Part shown: in pieces, positions 47,443 to 58,516 of the stretch
Layout: every line of letters starts with the position of its first letter
Position numbering within the stretch: the stretch's first letter is position 1
Origin: Symbiodinium kawagutii
Lineage: Eukaryota; Sar; Dinophyceae; Suessiales; Symbiodiniaceae
Length of the DNA: 64,000 nucleotides
Reading direction: 5' to 3'
Assembly (NCBI GenBank): GCA_009767595.1
Contig: VSDK01012924.1
Coordinates: 94,582-158,581, forward strand
The notes under the pieces: model-generated
What the model saw: the letters and a program-made list of their open reading frames with translations, nothing else
Databases searched by the model: none
Told to the model about the DNA's origin: nothing
Program-made: the position numbers and the translations under genes

Positions 47443-48957
47443 ATGGCTGAAGATGAGGTGGTCCGCGATTTCAAAAAGCAGCTGAGTCGGACAGGGCCAC
47501 AATTGGGACCAGCTGCAGGATCTGCAGGGGGGACTTCCGTGCCAATGGTGACCAGCAGCAGAAGTTATCCAGATCTAAGAGGTGAGTTGCTGTTTCCAGA
47601 GCTTGGTCGAGCCGGGGACATTGCACAGCCTGGGGGATTTCGACGTGAACATCTTCTCCGTGAAGGTCCAAACCCTGCAGCTGAACAGCCATTGTTGAGC
47701 ACTCTTCTGGACCCTCGCTTGCAGAGATACTTTTACAAATCGGAACTTCCGGAAAGCGAATCTTCGGTCACAATGGTAGAACCTCCTGGGGCCTCTGACC
47801 TTTCGACAGTCCTAGTCATTTTGAAATCCACAGTTGGTGGCACGCTCATCATCATACCAGGTGCCTTTTCAACAACTGGGCTTCTTTTGGCACCTTTGAT
47901 TCTTCTATTTGTCGGCGGGGTTGAAATTTATTGTATGGTCCTGCTGGTGAAATGCGTGCGCTCACTCGGAGGTGGCTCTTATGGTGAGATTGCCAGTCGC
48001 TCCATGGGTTCGCTGGGGATGTGGTTAGTGGATTTGAGCATTCTCTTCTCACAGATTGGTTTTGTTTGCTCAGAAATGCTGTACGTGGCAAAGAACTGCA
48101 GTGGAGCCATTGCAGCCTATGGTGTGAAGTCCCCGATCTTCTCTGAGACGAGCATTTTGTTGCTTCAACTTCTGGTCACCATACCTATGAGTTGGATTCA
48201 GAAGCTCAAGTATTTCCAAGTGTCAAACATCATTGCCAATACTATTGTCCTGCTTGCTCTGGCTATTTTGTTGGCATATTCTGTGAGTGGTTTGGCCAGG
48301 GAAGGCCCAGGGGTTGGCCTGGAATCAGTAGGTCCTGACTGGATGATTTTTGCCGGCAACGTGGTTTTTTCTTTTGAATGCATCAACTTTGTAATTCCAA
48401 TGTATGAGGCACACGAAAAGAAGGAGACATTTGCACCGATCCTTGCTTATACCTTGCTGGGAGTTTGTGCTCTCTTCATAGTGTTTGGCGGAGTCAATTA
48501 TGCATATTATGGAGTGGAGACACGGCCCTTTGTCACTTTGAACCTGCCCAGCAACTCTCGCATTGGACGAGTGTTGCCCTTTGCATTTGCGCTAGCCTCA
48601 TTATTCAATGTGCCATTGTTCCTTTTTCCTGCGGCCATCTACTTGGAATCGCAGTTCTTCAATTACCCACCGTCATGTACGAGAACATGGAAGATTAACG
48701 GAATGCGAACCTTCTTGATATTGCTTTGCACATTCGTTGCTTATCTTGGCAAGAACCAGATTGGAGCCTTCGTTGCCTTCATTGGATCTTTCTGTTGCGT
48801 TCCGCTTGCTTTCATATTTCCTGTGATTTGCCATGCGAAGATTTGCCAACCGACTCGGCAGATCCTGGCCCTGAATTTTGCAGTACTTTTGTTGGGAATG
48901 GTCTTATTCGTCTACACGTCATTCTCCTCAATCAAGCAGCTCAGTGCACTCGGATGA
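47443..48957 (+). CDS. AAAP-family amino-acid transporter (SLC38/AVT type), intronless
   Basis: Membrane carrier that probably moves neutral amino acids with H+ or Na+. The 504-residue protein has a hydrophilic N-terminal tail of about 115 residues, then about eleven hydrophobic segments. The first, LVILKSTVGGTLIIIPGAF, is the family's TM1 signature with the unwound Gly-rich kink; later ones include NIIANTIVLLALAILLAYSV and FAGNVVFSFECINFVIPMYE, which matches the conserved TM6 region. I chose the ATG at 47443, after the acceptor at 47406, rather than the upstream in-frame ATG at 47230, because the residues between look non-coding and cover a short tandem duplication. Plasma membrane or vacuole location cannot be decided. 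Confidence 0.85.
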   Translation: MAEDEVVRDFKKQLSRTGPQLGPAAGSAGGTSVPMVTSSRSYPDLRGELLFPELGRAGDIAQPGGFRREHLLREGPNPAAEQPLLSTLLDPRLQRYFYKSELPESESSVTMVEPPGASDLSTVLVILKSTVGGTLIIIPGAFSTTGLLLAPLILLFVGGVEIYCMVLLVKCVRSLGGGSYGEIASRSMGSLGMWLVDLSILFSQIGFVCSEMLYVAKNCSGAIAAYGVKSPIFSETSILLLQLLVTIPMSWIQKLKYFQVSNIIANTIVLLALAILLAYSVSGLAREGPGVGLESVGPDWMIFAGNVVFSFECINFVIPMYEAHEKKETFAPILAYTLLGVCALFIVFGGVNYAYYGVETRPFVTLNLPSNSRIGRVLPFAFALASLFNVPLFLFPAAIYLESQFFNYPPSCTRTWKINGMRTFLILLCTFVAYLGKNQIGAFVAFIGSFCCVPLAFIFPVICHAKICQPTRQILALNFAVLLLGMVLFVYTSFSSIKQLSALG

Positions 48958-49176
48958 TACGAGGCCACCATTGTGTTTCCTTCGAGGCTGATTGTGCCCG
49001 AAGGGAGATTGGCACGCGCCATTGTACAGCGGGAAAAGCAAGGGCAAACCAAGACAGTCATAAGTCATAAGCTCCAGTCGGTAATGTCTATTCAGCAAGG
49101 TTTGTGAAGGTTTAATCTCTTTCGGTTGCAAAACCAGTTGAACATCACCCCTCTGATGTGGCCTTGCAATGTTTGG

Positions 49177-49425
49177 TCACAATGTGCAACTCAGACGGCT
49201 CTCCTCTGATTCTGCTCTGCAACTAGCTGGGCTTAGTCTTGCAATTGCCTGAGCCTGAGCAAGTGAAGCTGCGGTGAATTTCGTTAGCACAGAAAGATCA
49301 CCATCATTGTGCAAGTCTATTAAGCTTGGCCATGGCAGAGAGGCCTCGCAATCATACAGACGAGTCCCGTCCGAGCACCAAGCACCAGTTCCAGACTTGA
49401 CCCGCATCAAGTCATGAAAATTCAT
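49177..49425 (-). CDS. Unrecognised minus-strand ORF or exon
   Basis: An 82-codon frame with good protein composition (GTGAWCSDGTRLYDCEASLP, then AQAQAIARLSPASCRAESEE). It would be one of the few minus-strand coding segments in the window. No homologue is recognised; chance openness is possible. Confidence 0.2.
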   Translation of the reverse strand: MNFHDLMRVKSGTGAWCSDGTRLYDCEASLPWPSLIDLHNDGDLSVLTKFTAASLAQAQAIARLSPASCRAESEESRLSCTL

Positions 49426-50980
49426 GAAATGTTAAGAATGCTTTGTGTTGCTGGATGTGTTGATGTTCAGAGTCTTGGGATGTCTTGGGATGTCTTGGGT
49501 GATCGTAGCTCCAGAAATGTTAAGACGACAACCTGGGAAGTGCGCCATGGAAGGAGCCAACCGCGGCTTCGCAAGAGGGCGACCCTTGAGAGCTGCTCGA
49601 GCTCCTTGAGATTCTCGATTGCAGATGGGAAAACTTGGGAAAACTTGAAACACCGATGATTTTCCTCACCCAATCCTGATCTTTTCACATGTTTCATATC
49701 ATTGTTCTCCTTATTTTATAAAGTATGAAATATCCAAACAGTGGCTTCCTCTATGAAACTGTTCCTCAACAATGCCCTGTTTGCAACCCTCACAGCTATG
49801 CAGTGCTTGCTGACTGAGGCGAGAAAGCTGACGCAGGACTGGAGGCGGGTGCTGCAGCAGCTACGGGTTGAGACTCATGACTCACGAGCAGCTCATGATG
49901 GGTAGAGAGTTGTTGTTGCCTGGCGGTTGCTCCAACAGAATCTGCACCTAGAAGTGCTAAGAGTATGCGTAACTTTGCATAATCTATGCATTCACACATG
50001 GGTTTACATCCCCATATTTACGACATGTCATGAATATGCACTACTAAGATCATTGCATTTCATGATCTATGGTGGGAATGTATTGCCTCCCGACCTGCTG
50101 GTTGGTCTTGTGAAGGCTTAAAAGTTATTTATGTATATCTGGATATTATGTAAATACCTAACTATTTTCTTTTGCCATATCAGTGGCCAAAGAGTTCCGA
50201 GTTTTCGCTTAGGCGCAGCCGGGCTCAGAAACTCTGACCCGAGATGAGAAGAAGCCTGTGGCAACATCTTGCAGGGAGGTGTGAAGTCACGGGTATGTCA
50301 GGGAGTTGTTTGTGTTGTGCGACTTTGTCATGCTGTGGAGAGTTGGTTTCTTTGAGCTGCCCAAGCGGGGAAGTGCGATTTTGGTGCTGCGGCGTTCTGT
50401 GTCACAACTAACCCAACTGCATCCATGTGCGTCCGTATTTCTGAGTCATTCTTATGCGAAAGCCCACACGTGGTTTACCCGAGTCTGTCACAATTTTAGG
50501 AGACGGGACTTTGGTTCGCGAACGGAGGTCCCTATGTATAATGTATATATAGAAATCATTACCGTGGCAGATTTCATGGGGCACACTAGCAGCTACTCGA
50601 TTCGTCCACATTGTGCCAGCTGCAGCAACTTAAGTTTGAAGTGGGCAGCTTAAATATGCTTCAAACGTTTGCATCAAAATTAAGTAGCGATGTTAAGAAT
50701 TGAAACGCAAAGTATTCACGGTGTCTTTGGTTTGCAATTTTAGGATGAACAAGGTGATTGGAATTTAGATATTTAGATTGATTTATCATAGGTTGTGATT
50801 TGGGGACTTTGAAAATTCCCAAGATCGGAGTTGAGAGAAGACCTGTGGCCAGGCATGGCTCTTTGACATGCCACGCAGGGAGTATTTGAAGCGATGCCCT
50901 GGCCTGCCTTGTGCACTGTCTACACGCTGAATGAAATTCAAAACCTCATGAACATTCACAAACCTGATCAACTCCTCAAC

Positions 50981-51334
50981 TCAGTCAAGTCGCAGATAGA
51001 TCTCAGGAGCTTCTGGTTCAAAGCCGGGGACAACCAAGTTTAGCTTGCATGGCATGATTGAGATGGAGCGAAGATTTATCAAAGCACATCCAAATACGCC
51101 ATTGCCAAGTGACGCAGTCAACTCAGCTCTGCACACCAGAGGAGGAGAAGCATGAAACAGCACACACAAACAGAGGCCTTGATTGACAATGGCATTTGCA
51201 TGCATGCACAGAAGCCAGACTAGAGCAACACTAGATAATACAAACACCATTGATAAAGTAGCCACGTGAGAATGTCTTGGCGGTGCAAATTGATTTTGAA
51301 ATGAGCCAGGACCAGCCAGCACCTTCGTGCACAC
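50981..51334 (-). CDS. Unrecognised minus-strand ORF
   Basis: A 117-codon frame containing SFQNQFAPPRHSHVATLSMV and a protein-like end (LRSISIMPCKLNLVVPGFEP). The middle is Cys/Leu-rich and may be intron. The stretches 49426-50980 and 51335-52311 show no better candidate. Confidence 0.2.
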   Translation of the reverse strand: MCTKVLAGPGSFQNQFAPPRHSHVATLSMVFVLSSVALVWLLCMHANAIVNQGLCLCVLFHASPPLVCRAELTASLGNGVFGCALINLRSISIMPCKLNLVVPGFEPEAPEIYLRLD

Positions 51335-52311
51335 TGTGCTGTGTAGAGTGTAGGCAGCCCCTGCCTGGGAAGAGGAAAATAAATGCGTTTTGTAGGCATG
51401 CCTAGCACATCAGTGACAGAGAAGGAATAAGATAATGTAAGATCAGATAGTCAATGTTGAACATGGACAGATCAACAGATGATCAACAGGCAAATGACAC
51501 AACACATGCATGGCAAGCAGGTTCATTGATTGGTTGGCTGGTTGATTGATCGGAATGGATAGATGGATACACGAACAGATTTACCAAGTGACCCCTCGAA
51601 TACCGCTAGACAAACGGATATATGTCAGAACTGTCCTAGCTGTTCGAATGCGCTATGCCGTCGAGATGTCAGCGCAGGGTCCTGAGGTCATTTCGAGCAG
51701 AAATCTGCAATTCTGGTGAGGAAAAAGAAGAGAAAACAAGCCAAACAGCGACAAACACAGCACAGACTGAGGTTGTGATAGCAAGCTGGGCTTGATTCAC
51801 GGTATCCGTGGCTTTGGATTCTATGCACGTGCGCATGACCGACGCTGCACACTTCAGGCACCCTTGTGAGGGAGACGGGGGGACAATGGGAGACCGGGTA
51901 TTGCAAGTGCTGTATTCGTCGCTCGGAACGATCGTTTATTTTTTTCCATGCTGCATGGCGCTGCATGTTCCGTAGCCATGGTGATCTTCAAACAGTGCGT
52001 TCATGCTCCTTGGCCAAATCACAAGTGGCTTTGCAAAACCAGAGGGCATCATATACCTGATCATTTCCAGCATGGCTCATGCGCCAAACTCAAATCCAAA
52101 GCCCGCACTGAAACTGAAAATAATCTCAAATAGAAAGGCAGAATGTCTACCACATCTATGGCTGGTTGCATAGGTTGGACACTGTTGGACAGTTGGTCGG
52201 CCCCTTGGACCTGTAAAATTGCCTTTCCGCTGCCCAAATGTCTGACGTCGAGTGCACGATGCCCGAAGCCTGCTGGGCCTCTTTGGTTCTTGCACTGCTT
52301 GAGCAGGACAA

Positions 52312-52760
52312 ATGCTGCAATCGGGCGAGTGCTGCCTTAGAGAGAGAGAGTGGGAAGTTTTTCTCGTGGATGTGGCTGAGCAAAGGGGCAATGGTGCCAT
52401 TGCTTTGAAGCTTCCCAGTTTGACTGAGCCAAAGCTTCCCAGTTTGAAGGATCCTCGAGCAGACAGAGCGACCGTCGGCGATGAAGGCTTTGCTTTGCGT
52501 GACTGATGTGAAAGATGGAGAGAGTGATCCAGAGAACACCGGCACAGAAGCAAAACGATGCATATGTGTACACAAGTAACTAGATGCACTTACACATGTG
52601 CGTGCGTATTTCCACATATTGTTCTTTTTCGTCGAGTCTTCCAGTGTGACTGCCACCAGGCTGTGAAATGCACCATCCAGACTCCACAGAGCGTGGTGCC
52701 TCCCCATGTCCTTCCGAGGACATTGAACTGTGTAGCTGATGTAGGCTCAGGATGACTCAG
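52312..52760 (+). CDS. Unrecognised candidate exons
   Basis: Two + strand stretches read like protein: 52330-52506 (EWEVFLVDVAEQRGNGAIAL, then a twofold KLPSLTEPKLPSLKDP) and about 52645-52755 (CDCHQAVKCTIQTPQSVVPP). The first contains a direct repeat of aagcttcccagtttga about 23 bp apart. Two long minus-strand frames overlap the same region and were not preferred. Confidence 0.3.
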
Positions 52761-53105
52761 ATTTTGGCAAACGAGAAGCAAGGTGTTTTTAGGTGGTGAA
52801 ATGGGGCAGCCACCTTCGTCAGTGTTTGGCCACGGTCTTACATTATCGCGTCTCTTAACCCACCTTAATCTCGCGAACAGTTAGCATATTTGACTTTTGT
52901 TCTCTCCATTCCAGGAGGAAGAGGCAAGCGCGGATCAACATGCAGCTGCCAGCCTCTAGCTTGCATGGCAACTATTGTGCAGCAGACGTCAAGAGTCATA
53001 TGAAGGTCATGACACAACAGGGTATGAAGACTTCGCATCTTTGAGGGCCCACGATCATCCGCCAATTCCTGCATCATGCAGAAGGACTTACATTTGAATA
53101 CATAT

Positions 53106-53120
53106 GTATATATATATATA
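53106..53120. repeat. (TA)n microsatellite
   Basis: A short TA run in AT-rich sequence. The interval 52761-53890 has weak open stretches (53460-53743) but no supported gene. Confidence 0.8.
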
Positions 53121-53890
53121 GGTTTATTTTATTGACATATGTACATATTTAAACATGTATATTCTATATACAAAGATGTTACATTGAGTATGTGGACGCA
53201 CAGTGATACATATCGATAGCCCTTGCAGCTTGTTTTCGCATGAAAGCCTGGGCCACCATCTCAGGCCCAAAGTGCAAAAAGGTGGTGGCTTCCCCTGGGG
53301 AAATGGAGGACAGATCCCGGTTCAGGACACAAAGAGTTCAGTTGTCTTACATAGTTAAAGGCCTCAAGAATCACTCAGAAAGACTTCAACGATCATTCAG
53401 CATCACTCAGCAAAAGCCCAGCCCCAACTGCACCAACATTGACCAACTAGTGACTAGAGATGACTAGAGAATGTGGATTCCATTTGCTAGATTTTGCTAG
53501 GCAGATGTATGCAGTAATGGGATGCATCCTAGTTTTGAAGAGGAGACGTGCGGGCTGGAATCCTTTTTGTCGGAAACTACGGCCCAAGCTGGACGCTTTC
53601 GCGATTCCAAGTTGCATGAAGGGGCAAGACCAGCGTGCTGCGTGATACTGCAGCATTCCCCCCATCGTAGGGAACACTGTACAGCATTGATGCTGGTTAG
53701 ACAAAGCTCGAAGTCTTGGCGGTTTGCATACGAATCTCTTTAAAGAATTGCCTTGAAGAATTTCAATCGCATCAAATTTGAAATAATTTGAATCTGAAAC
53801 TCCTTTTCTCAAATCTCCAATTGACTGCCAGTGCAGCAAGTACGCATCCTTCGTGCTATCACTTTAGCATTGAGCCGTTGGGTCTGTGAG

Positions 53891-54649
53891 GGCCACTGAA
53901 ATTCCTGGTGGAAGCTGTGTTGGTGGCTGACATTTCTGCCGAGGAAAGTCCTGGAATGGTGGAGACGGACCAGTCCTTCCACACCGATGGGACAGGTCGA
54001 GTTGCAGCGGACTGAGTTGGAATCGTGATGGCGCCACAATGCGCCGAAGTGCAGTCCATTGCAGTCCTAAAGTGCTTGAAGTATTTTGTTTACATATTGT
54101 GTTGACCATTGTTATCTTGTTGATTATTGTTGTATATTGTTGTTATTCTCAGTTTGGTACCTGCCCAAGGCCTTCAGCTCATTCAACGTGGAGACCTTCT
54201 TGACTCCTGAACGTTCTGAACGGCCTGAAGCTGATCCCAGGATGCGTGGAGGTGCGGACAAACTGCGGCTCAGAACTGCGAAGGACGCGAAGGTCACGCT
54301 ATGTCACGCTAACCCATCGCTATAACCCGTCAGTGCCATCGCTGAAGGAATTGCACTCGCATTCAGTTTGCAACTGCTTCGAAGTTTCCACTTCAGGTTC
54401 ATGTTGTAATAGATGGCCACCGTGTCGACGACAGTCCCCTCCCAAACATCCCAACACATTGCGCTACTGAAGTGACTCCACAACTTATGATCCACCAGCA
54501 GTAGTTACTGCTGCTTTGAGAGCCTCAGCCATTCTCAGCAAGAGCTCAGCCGTAGGCTACCCAACATCATTTGCATCAGTTGCAGCTGCCGACCTTGCTC
54601 GACAGCATTTGGAGTGGGCACAAGAGCTTGAATCTGTCGATGCTTGGTA
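53891..54649 (+). CDS. Multi-exon gene with a filamin-like stretch
   Basis: Exons: 53891 to about 54017 (FLVEAVLVADISAEESPGMV), 54171 to about 54236 (AFSSFNVETFLTPERSERPE), 54348 to about 54500 (FPLQVHVVIDGHRVDDSPLP), and about 54470-54649 (VVTAALRASAILSKSSAVGY, ending in TAG). The second and third join in frame through a GC donor, and all but the last follow AG-G acceptors. VHVVIDGHRVDDSP resembles the end of a filamin-type Ig repeat (strand, G-x-x-V, then SP), which would suggest an actin-linked or scaffold protein; this is tentative. The last two stretches overlap in different frames near 54470-54510, so an intron, frameshift or sequence error remains unresolved. Confidence 0.45.
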
Positions 54650-55579
54650 GCCACATGTAGCCACACTACGCAGACAACCTGGCGTAACTACCCGGTCACT
54701 ACCTGGCAGAAGTTGCATACATGATGCAACATGTTTTGTAGCATTTGTATTTTCATGTGGTTTCTATTACAGTTTCTATTGTTCTCGCAAGATCTCGCAA
54801 GTCTGTCACTATGCCCGACAGAGGGCCTGACAATCCTCTAGCTTTCTCGGGGCATTATTTCAACCATAGCAGCCTTGGCATCATAGTGAACATGCTCCAT
54901 GTTGTCATTTCGATTCATTTGGCCTGATGCCAGCAAGGCCACTCTACACAAAAGGGCCTGAGGGGCATGTCCGACCAAAGTTTCAACACATTTCAACACT
55001 TTTTTTTTGGGGGGGGATCTTTGCATCACTGTGCCCTCAAGGACCAAAAGCAAGCTGACCTTATGATGACACAGTGGCACCTCGGCAGCAGATCAGGTTG
55101 CCGTTCGCAGATTGTAGACCCCAGATTCTAACTCAGAGACAGACAGCTTGACAAAAATGCTTCAAGAAAGAATGAGAAGTTGAAGTCTGGAAATGAACGA
55201 TGTGCTGTGCCAATTGGTGCAGGAAGTTGATACGGAGCCAGACTGGCATGCTTGCTCAGCAACTGATCGATGTGCGGAAGGACAGCTTTGAAACCATTCC
55301 TGATGCGGACCATGCAGACCACACACCCATGCACTCCGAAAAGACCAGATCCGAAAAGTGCGGATAGGAAGCGCTAGTCTCAGCGGGTACATAGGTCTGT
55401 GTTCCTTCCCCCAGTGGGCCTGCATCTTTTGAACACGCACCATCACGCATCGACTCTTTTTTGTGACTTTGGACCAATTTCCAGCTTCTGGGCTTGTCTC
55501 GTTGAATATCGCCCGCTGACAATGGCTGAGTGGACCATAGTGGACCTGCACTTTTCTGGAGACTTGCTTTTGGCTCGAG
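54650..55579. other. No supported gene
   Basis: Contains a T8G8 run near 55001-55016 and open frames on both strands that do not look like protein. Probably intergenic, with the leader of the following gene at its end. Confidence 0.4.
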
Positions 55580-58516
55580 ATGATTTGGACGCGTGCCTTC
55601 TCAGCATTTGTGACAGTTGCCCAGGTGGATGCTTTTGGGTCAGGGAAGTTGCCATCGTTGCTGCTTTCCTCGCTGCACCCTGTGAGCCGCACAGGCTATG
55701 GTGGCCAGGTGCAGTTATTGGTGTCAGGTCTGTCGAAAGACTTCCATATTCAACTGTTGGCATGGAATTTGAAGCACAGAGGCGAGGGTCCTGCAGAGGA
55801 TTTAGAGGCCCTTCTTCAGGGTAAAGGAATCAATAAAACTGAAGCCTTGACACACGCAGGCGGTGATCCTCGCGCCTTATTGCCAGGTGTGCCCGTGGTG
55901 ACCTCGCAGCTAGCACCCCCTACGGGACACGAGAAAGGGCAGGGCTGGCTTGAGATTCTGAGAGCGGTGGATCTATTTTCTGTATGCTGGCTCAAATTTC
56001 CGACAGGGTGGCACTGTGGCTTCTCCAAACTACCCTAAATTGGGGACTCAATTGACAACAGGTAGGTTTCTTGGGAGCATGGGAGACACGCAGGGCCATT
56101 AGTTTTAAAAGATGTTTGGCAATCCTATCCAATTGCATTTCCGCCACTATGTAGGCAAGCACGTGATTTGTTCCAAAGTGGGTGATGTTGGATGGTTCTA
56201 TTTGATGCCCTCCATCCCTTTCAAAGTAGCAACCAGAAAATCATGATGTTCAGAACCAACATGAAAGGCATTTAGGAAGTGTTTGGCATTTTCATTTATC
56301 CAGGCATAGCCAGGCATACATTTTATTATTTATGACGTTTTGACATGTTGGATTGGTTGAAGGTTTGGAGAAACATTGGGCACATTTTAGTCGTATATAG
56401 TTTAATAGCAGCCCTGACCCCCCTGGATTTCTGCTGCTCCATATCCAAGGCATCCTGCGACGGTGCAACTGACTGTCGGTTCCAAAAGCCTGACGTCATT
56501 CTGCATTTGCATGATGCTTGGTGGCTTGGACCTCCACCAGCACAGATCAAAGAAGCTGTGAAGAATGGACGGTTGCCACCCATGGTGTCATGGCTTCCAA
56601 TTTTGTTTGACCCCTTGCTTAGCGATGACCCAGAGAGGCCAGACCGGTCTGGGGCTGCGCTAGAGGTATTCAGTGGTGTAGTGAGTATGTCACTTTGGGG
56701 CCGGGGAGTTTATGAACGAGCTTTAGCCAGCCTTGCTGCTGTTCTGAATGCTGGCAGTGCTGACGGCAAGCAGACAACTGTCCGCTGGCTACCTCCATTG
56801 TTGGGCCATATCCCACATGCACTGCATCCTGCGTTTGCTGAGGGTCCGTTAGCCTTTGAGAGTGACACTCGCAGACACCTTCGCCAAATGTTTCGGTTGC
56901 CAGAGGCAGCTTTTGTGGTTCTTCTTGTTGGGCGAAATCCGCCTCCGCCCAGCTCAGAAGCCAACAGAAAGTCACACAGAACTGCCATTCGAGCCTTCGC
57001 CCGTTTCCGTCAGCAAGTGGATAAGCTGTGTGAAGATTCCAGCGGTTCGGCCGGTACGCCATCTGTGGCTGCTCGATGTGCTCATGCAGCTGCAACTCAT
57101 TTGCATGTGCATTCAGACTTGCATGGAGCAGTTGATATTCAATCTCTGCTGAAAGACGCAGGATTGTCCTTGGAAAATGGTGCTGCATCGGCCAGTCGGG
57201 AACACTTGTCTCCCGAAATGCTACGCAACCTCTACAGTGCAAGTGATGTTCTTCTGCAGCTGAGCCGTGCTGAAGGTTTTGGACTTCCTGTGATCGAGGC
57301 TCAGGCGTGCGGAACTCCTGTCATTGTAAATGGGGCAACGGCAATGGCAGAGAATGTCTTTCTGGGAAAAGTCCTTCTACCAACGCCCAGGCAATCACCA
57401 AGCGGAGGACGAAACGATCGACCAGGCTCCTGGACTCCCCCAGATGGAGCAGCAGCTGTGGAGGCGTTGTTAGAGATTTGGAGTTCGCCTCCCACAGCAA
57501 CCGAAAGAAACAGAGCGAGAGTTGCTTTGCAGAGTTTCTTCGCTCCGTCGTTTGTTTCGAGGCAAATGGCTGAGGTCCTGCATCCGCTTGTGCCGAAGGA
57601 AGGTCTTGTACAGCACAAATCTGTTGCACCCCTTACGGAGGTCTCAGATAGAGTTGCAGGCGCAGCATTTTGTCAGACAGAGTTCGAGGAGGTGGAACTT
57701 CAATGTTGGAAGTCTGAGAAAACTCCAAGTCTTCTCTCTTGGTGTGAAGAATTGGAAGCGTCGCTTCGAAAATGTTTCACAAGGAATTGGGAGCAGCCGA
57801 CCTTGGCGCCGGGCTTCGAAGGAGTTCATCGTCTCATCACAACTCCTTTTGGGTCCATCCTTTACAACGTCTATGACATCGCAGTCGGGCGCACCCTTGA
57901 GCTGTGTAGAGATTGGCTAGCTGAAGAGAAATCCATTTACACTATGCTTCAACCATTGCTGGCAGAGGCTCCAGTGAGAATGCTCGAGGTTGGTGCAAAC
58001 ATTGGTGCTCTCACCATCCCTTTGGCCATGCAAATGCCTCATGGACGTGTACTTGCACTGGAGCCGTCACAAATGAACTTAAAACTCTTGAATGCAAATA
58101 TTGCCTTGGCACAACTATCGAACGTTGACACTTTTCAAGGAGCACTGGGTGAAAGCCAAGGATCGATTCAAGTTGAGGAACCTGGACAGAGAACTTTCCA
58201 TAATTCTCGATTGTTGGGAACTGAGAAGTCTTGGAGGGGCCAAGCGGGCCAAGCTTCAGCTGACTCCCTGAAGAGCGTGCCAGTAGTGACTGCCGACCAA
58301 CTGCTGAGTCAAGTTGACAGATTGGATTTCCTGCGCTTTGGAAGCTCATCAATCAGCATCCCAGCAATCCTCGGAGCTGCAAAATCGCTCCAACGCTTCC
58401 GCCCATGGCTTCTCGCAGAACTTAGCCTCGACCCTTCAGAGTGGATACTTGATGCAGACGAGAAAGAACAGCAAATTCGGCAGGCTTTAGAAAGGAACCA
58501 CTATCAGTGTAACTGA
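55580..58516 (+). CDS. GT4 glycosyltransferase fused to FkbM-type methyltransferase
   Basis: Two coding blocks. 55580 to about 55950 holds the N-terminal GT-B strand with VSRTGYGGQVQLLVSGLSKD, a Gly-rich loop; about 56441-58516 holds the rest, joined across an intron (AG-G acceptor near 56440; a GA donor near 55949 fits). The second block has HLHDAWWLGPP, then HLSPEMLRNLYSASDVLLQL and EGFGLPVIEAQACGTPVI, the GT4 donor-binding E-x7-E motif. After a linker comes an FkbM-like methyltransferase domain: MLEVGANIGALTIPLA and VLALEPSQMNLKLLNANIAL, the SAM-binding Gly loop and acidic ribose contact, near residues 546-585 of the longer frame. A protein with both activities could add a sugar and O-methylate a glycan. 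The first ATG at 55580 is plausible but unproven. Confidence 0.82.

Noticed and set aside
52077..52707. Two overlapping minus-strand ORFs of 170 and 183 codons
   Set aside because: They overlap each other in different frames, both Ser-rich, while the + strand offers a better protein-like reading.
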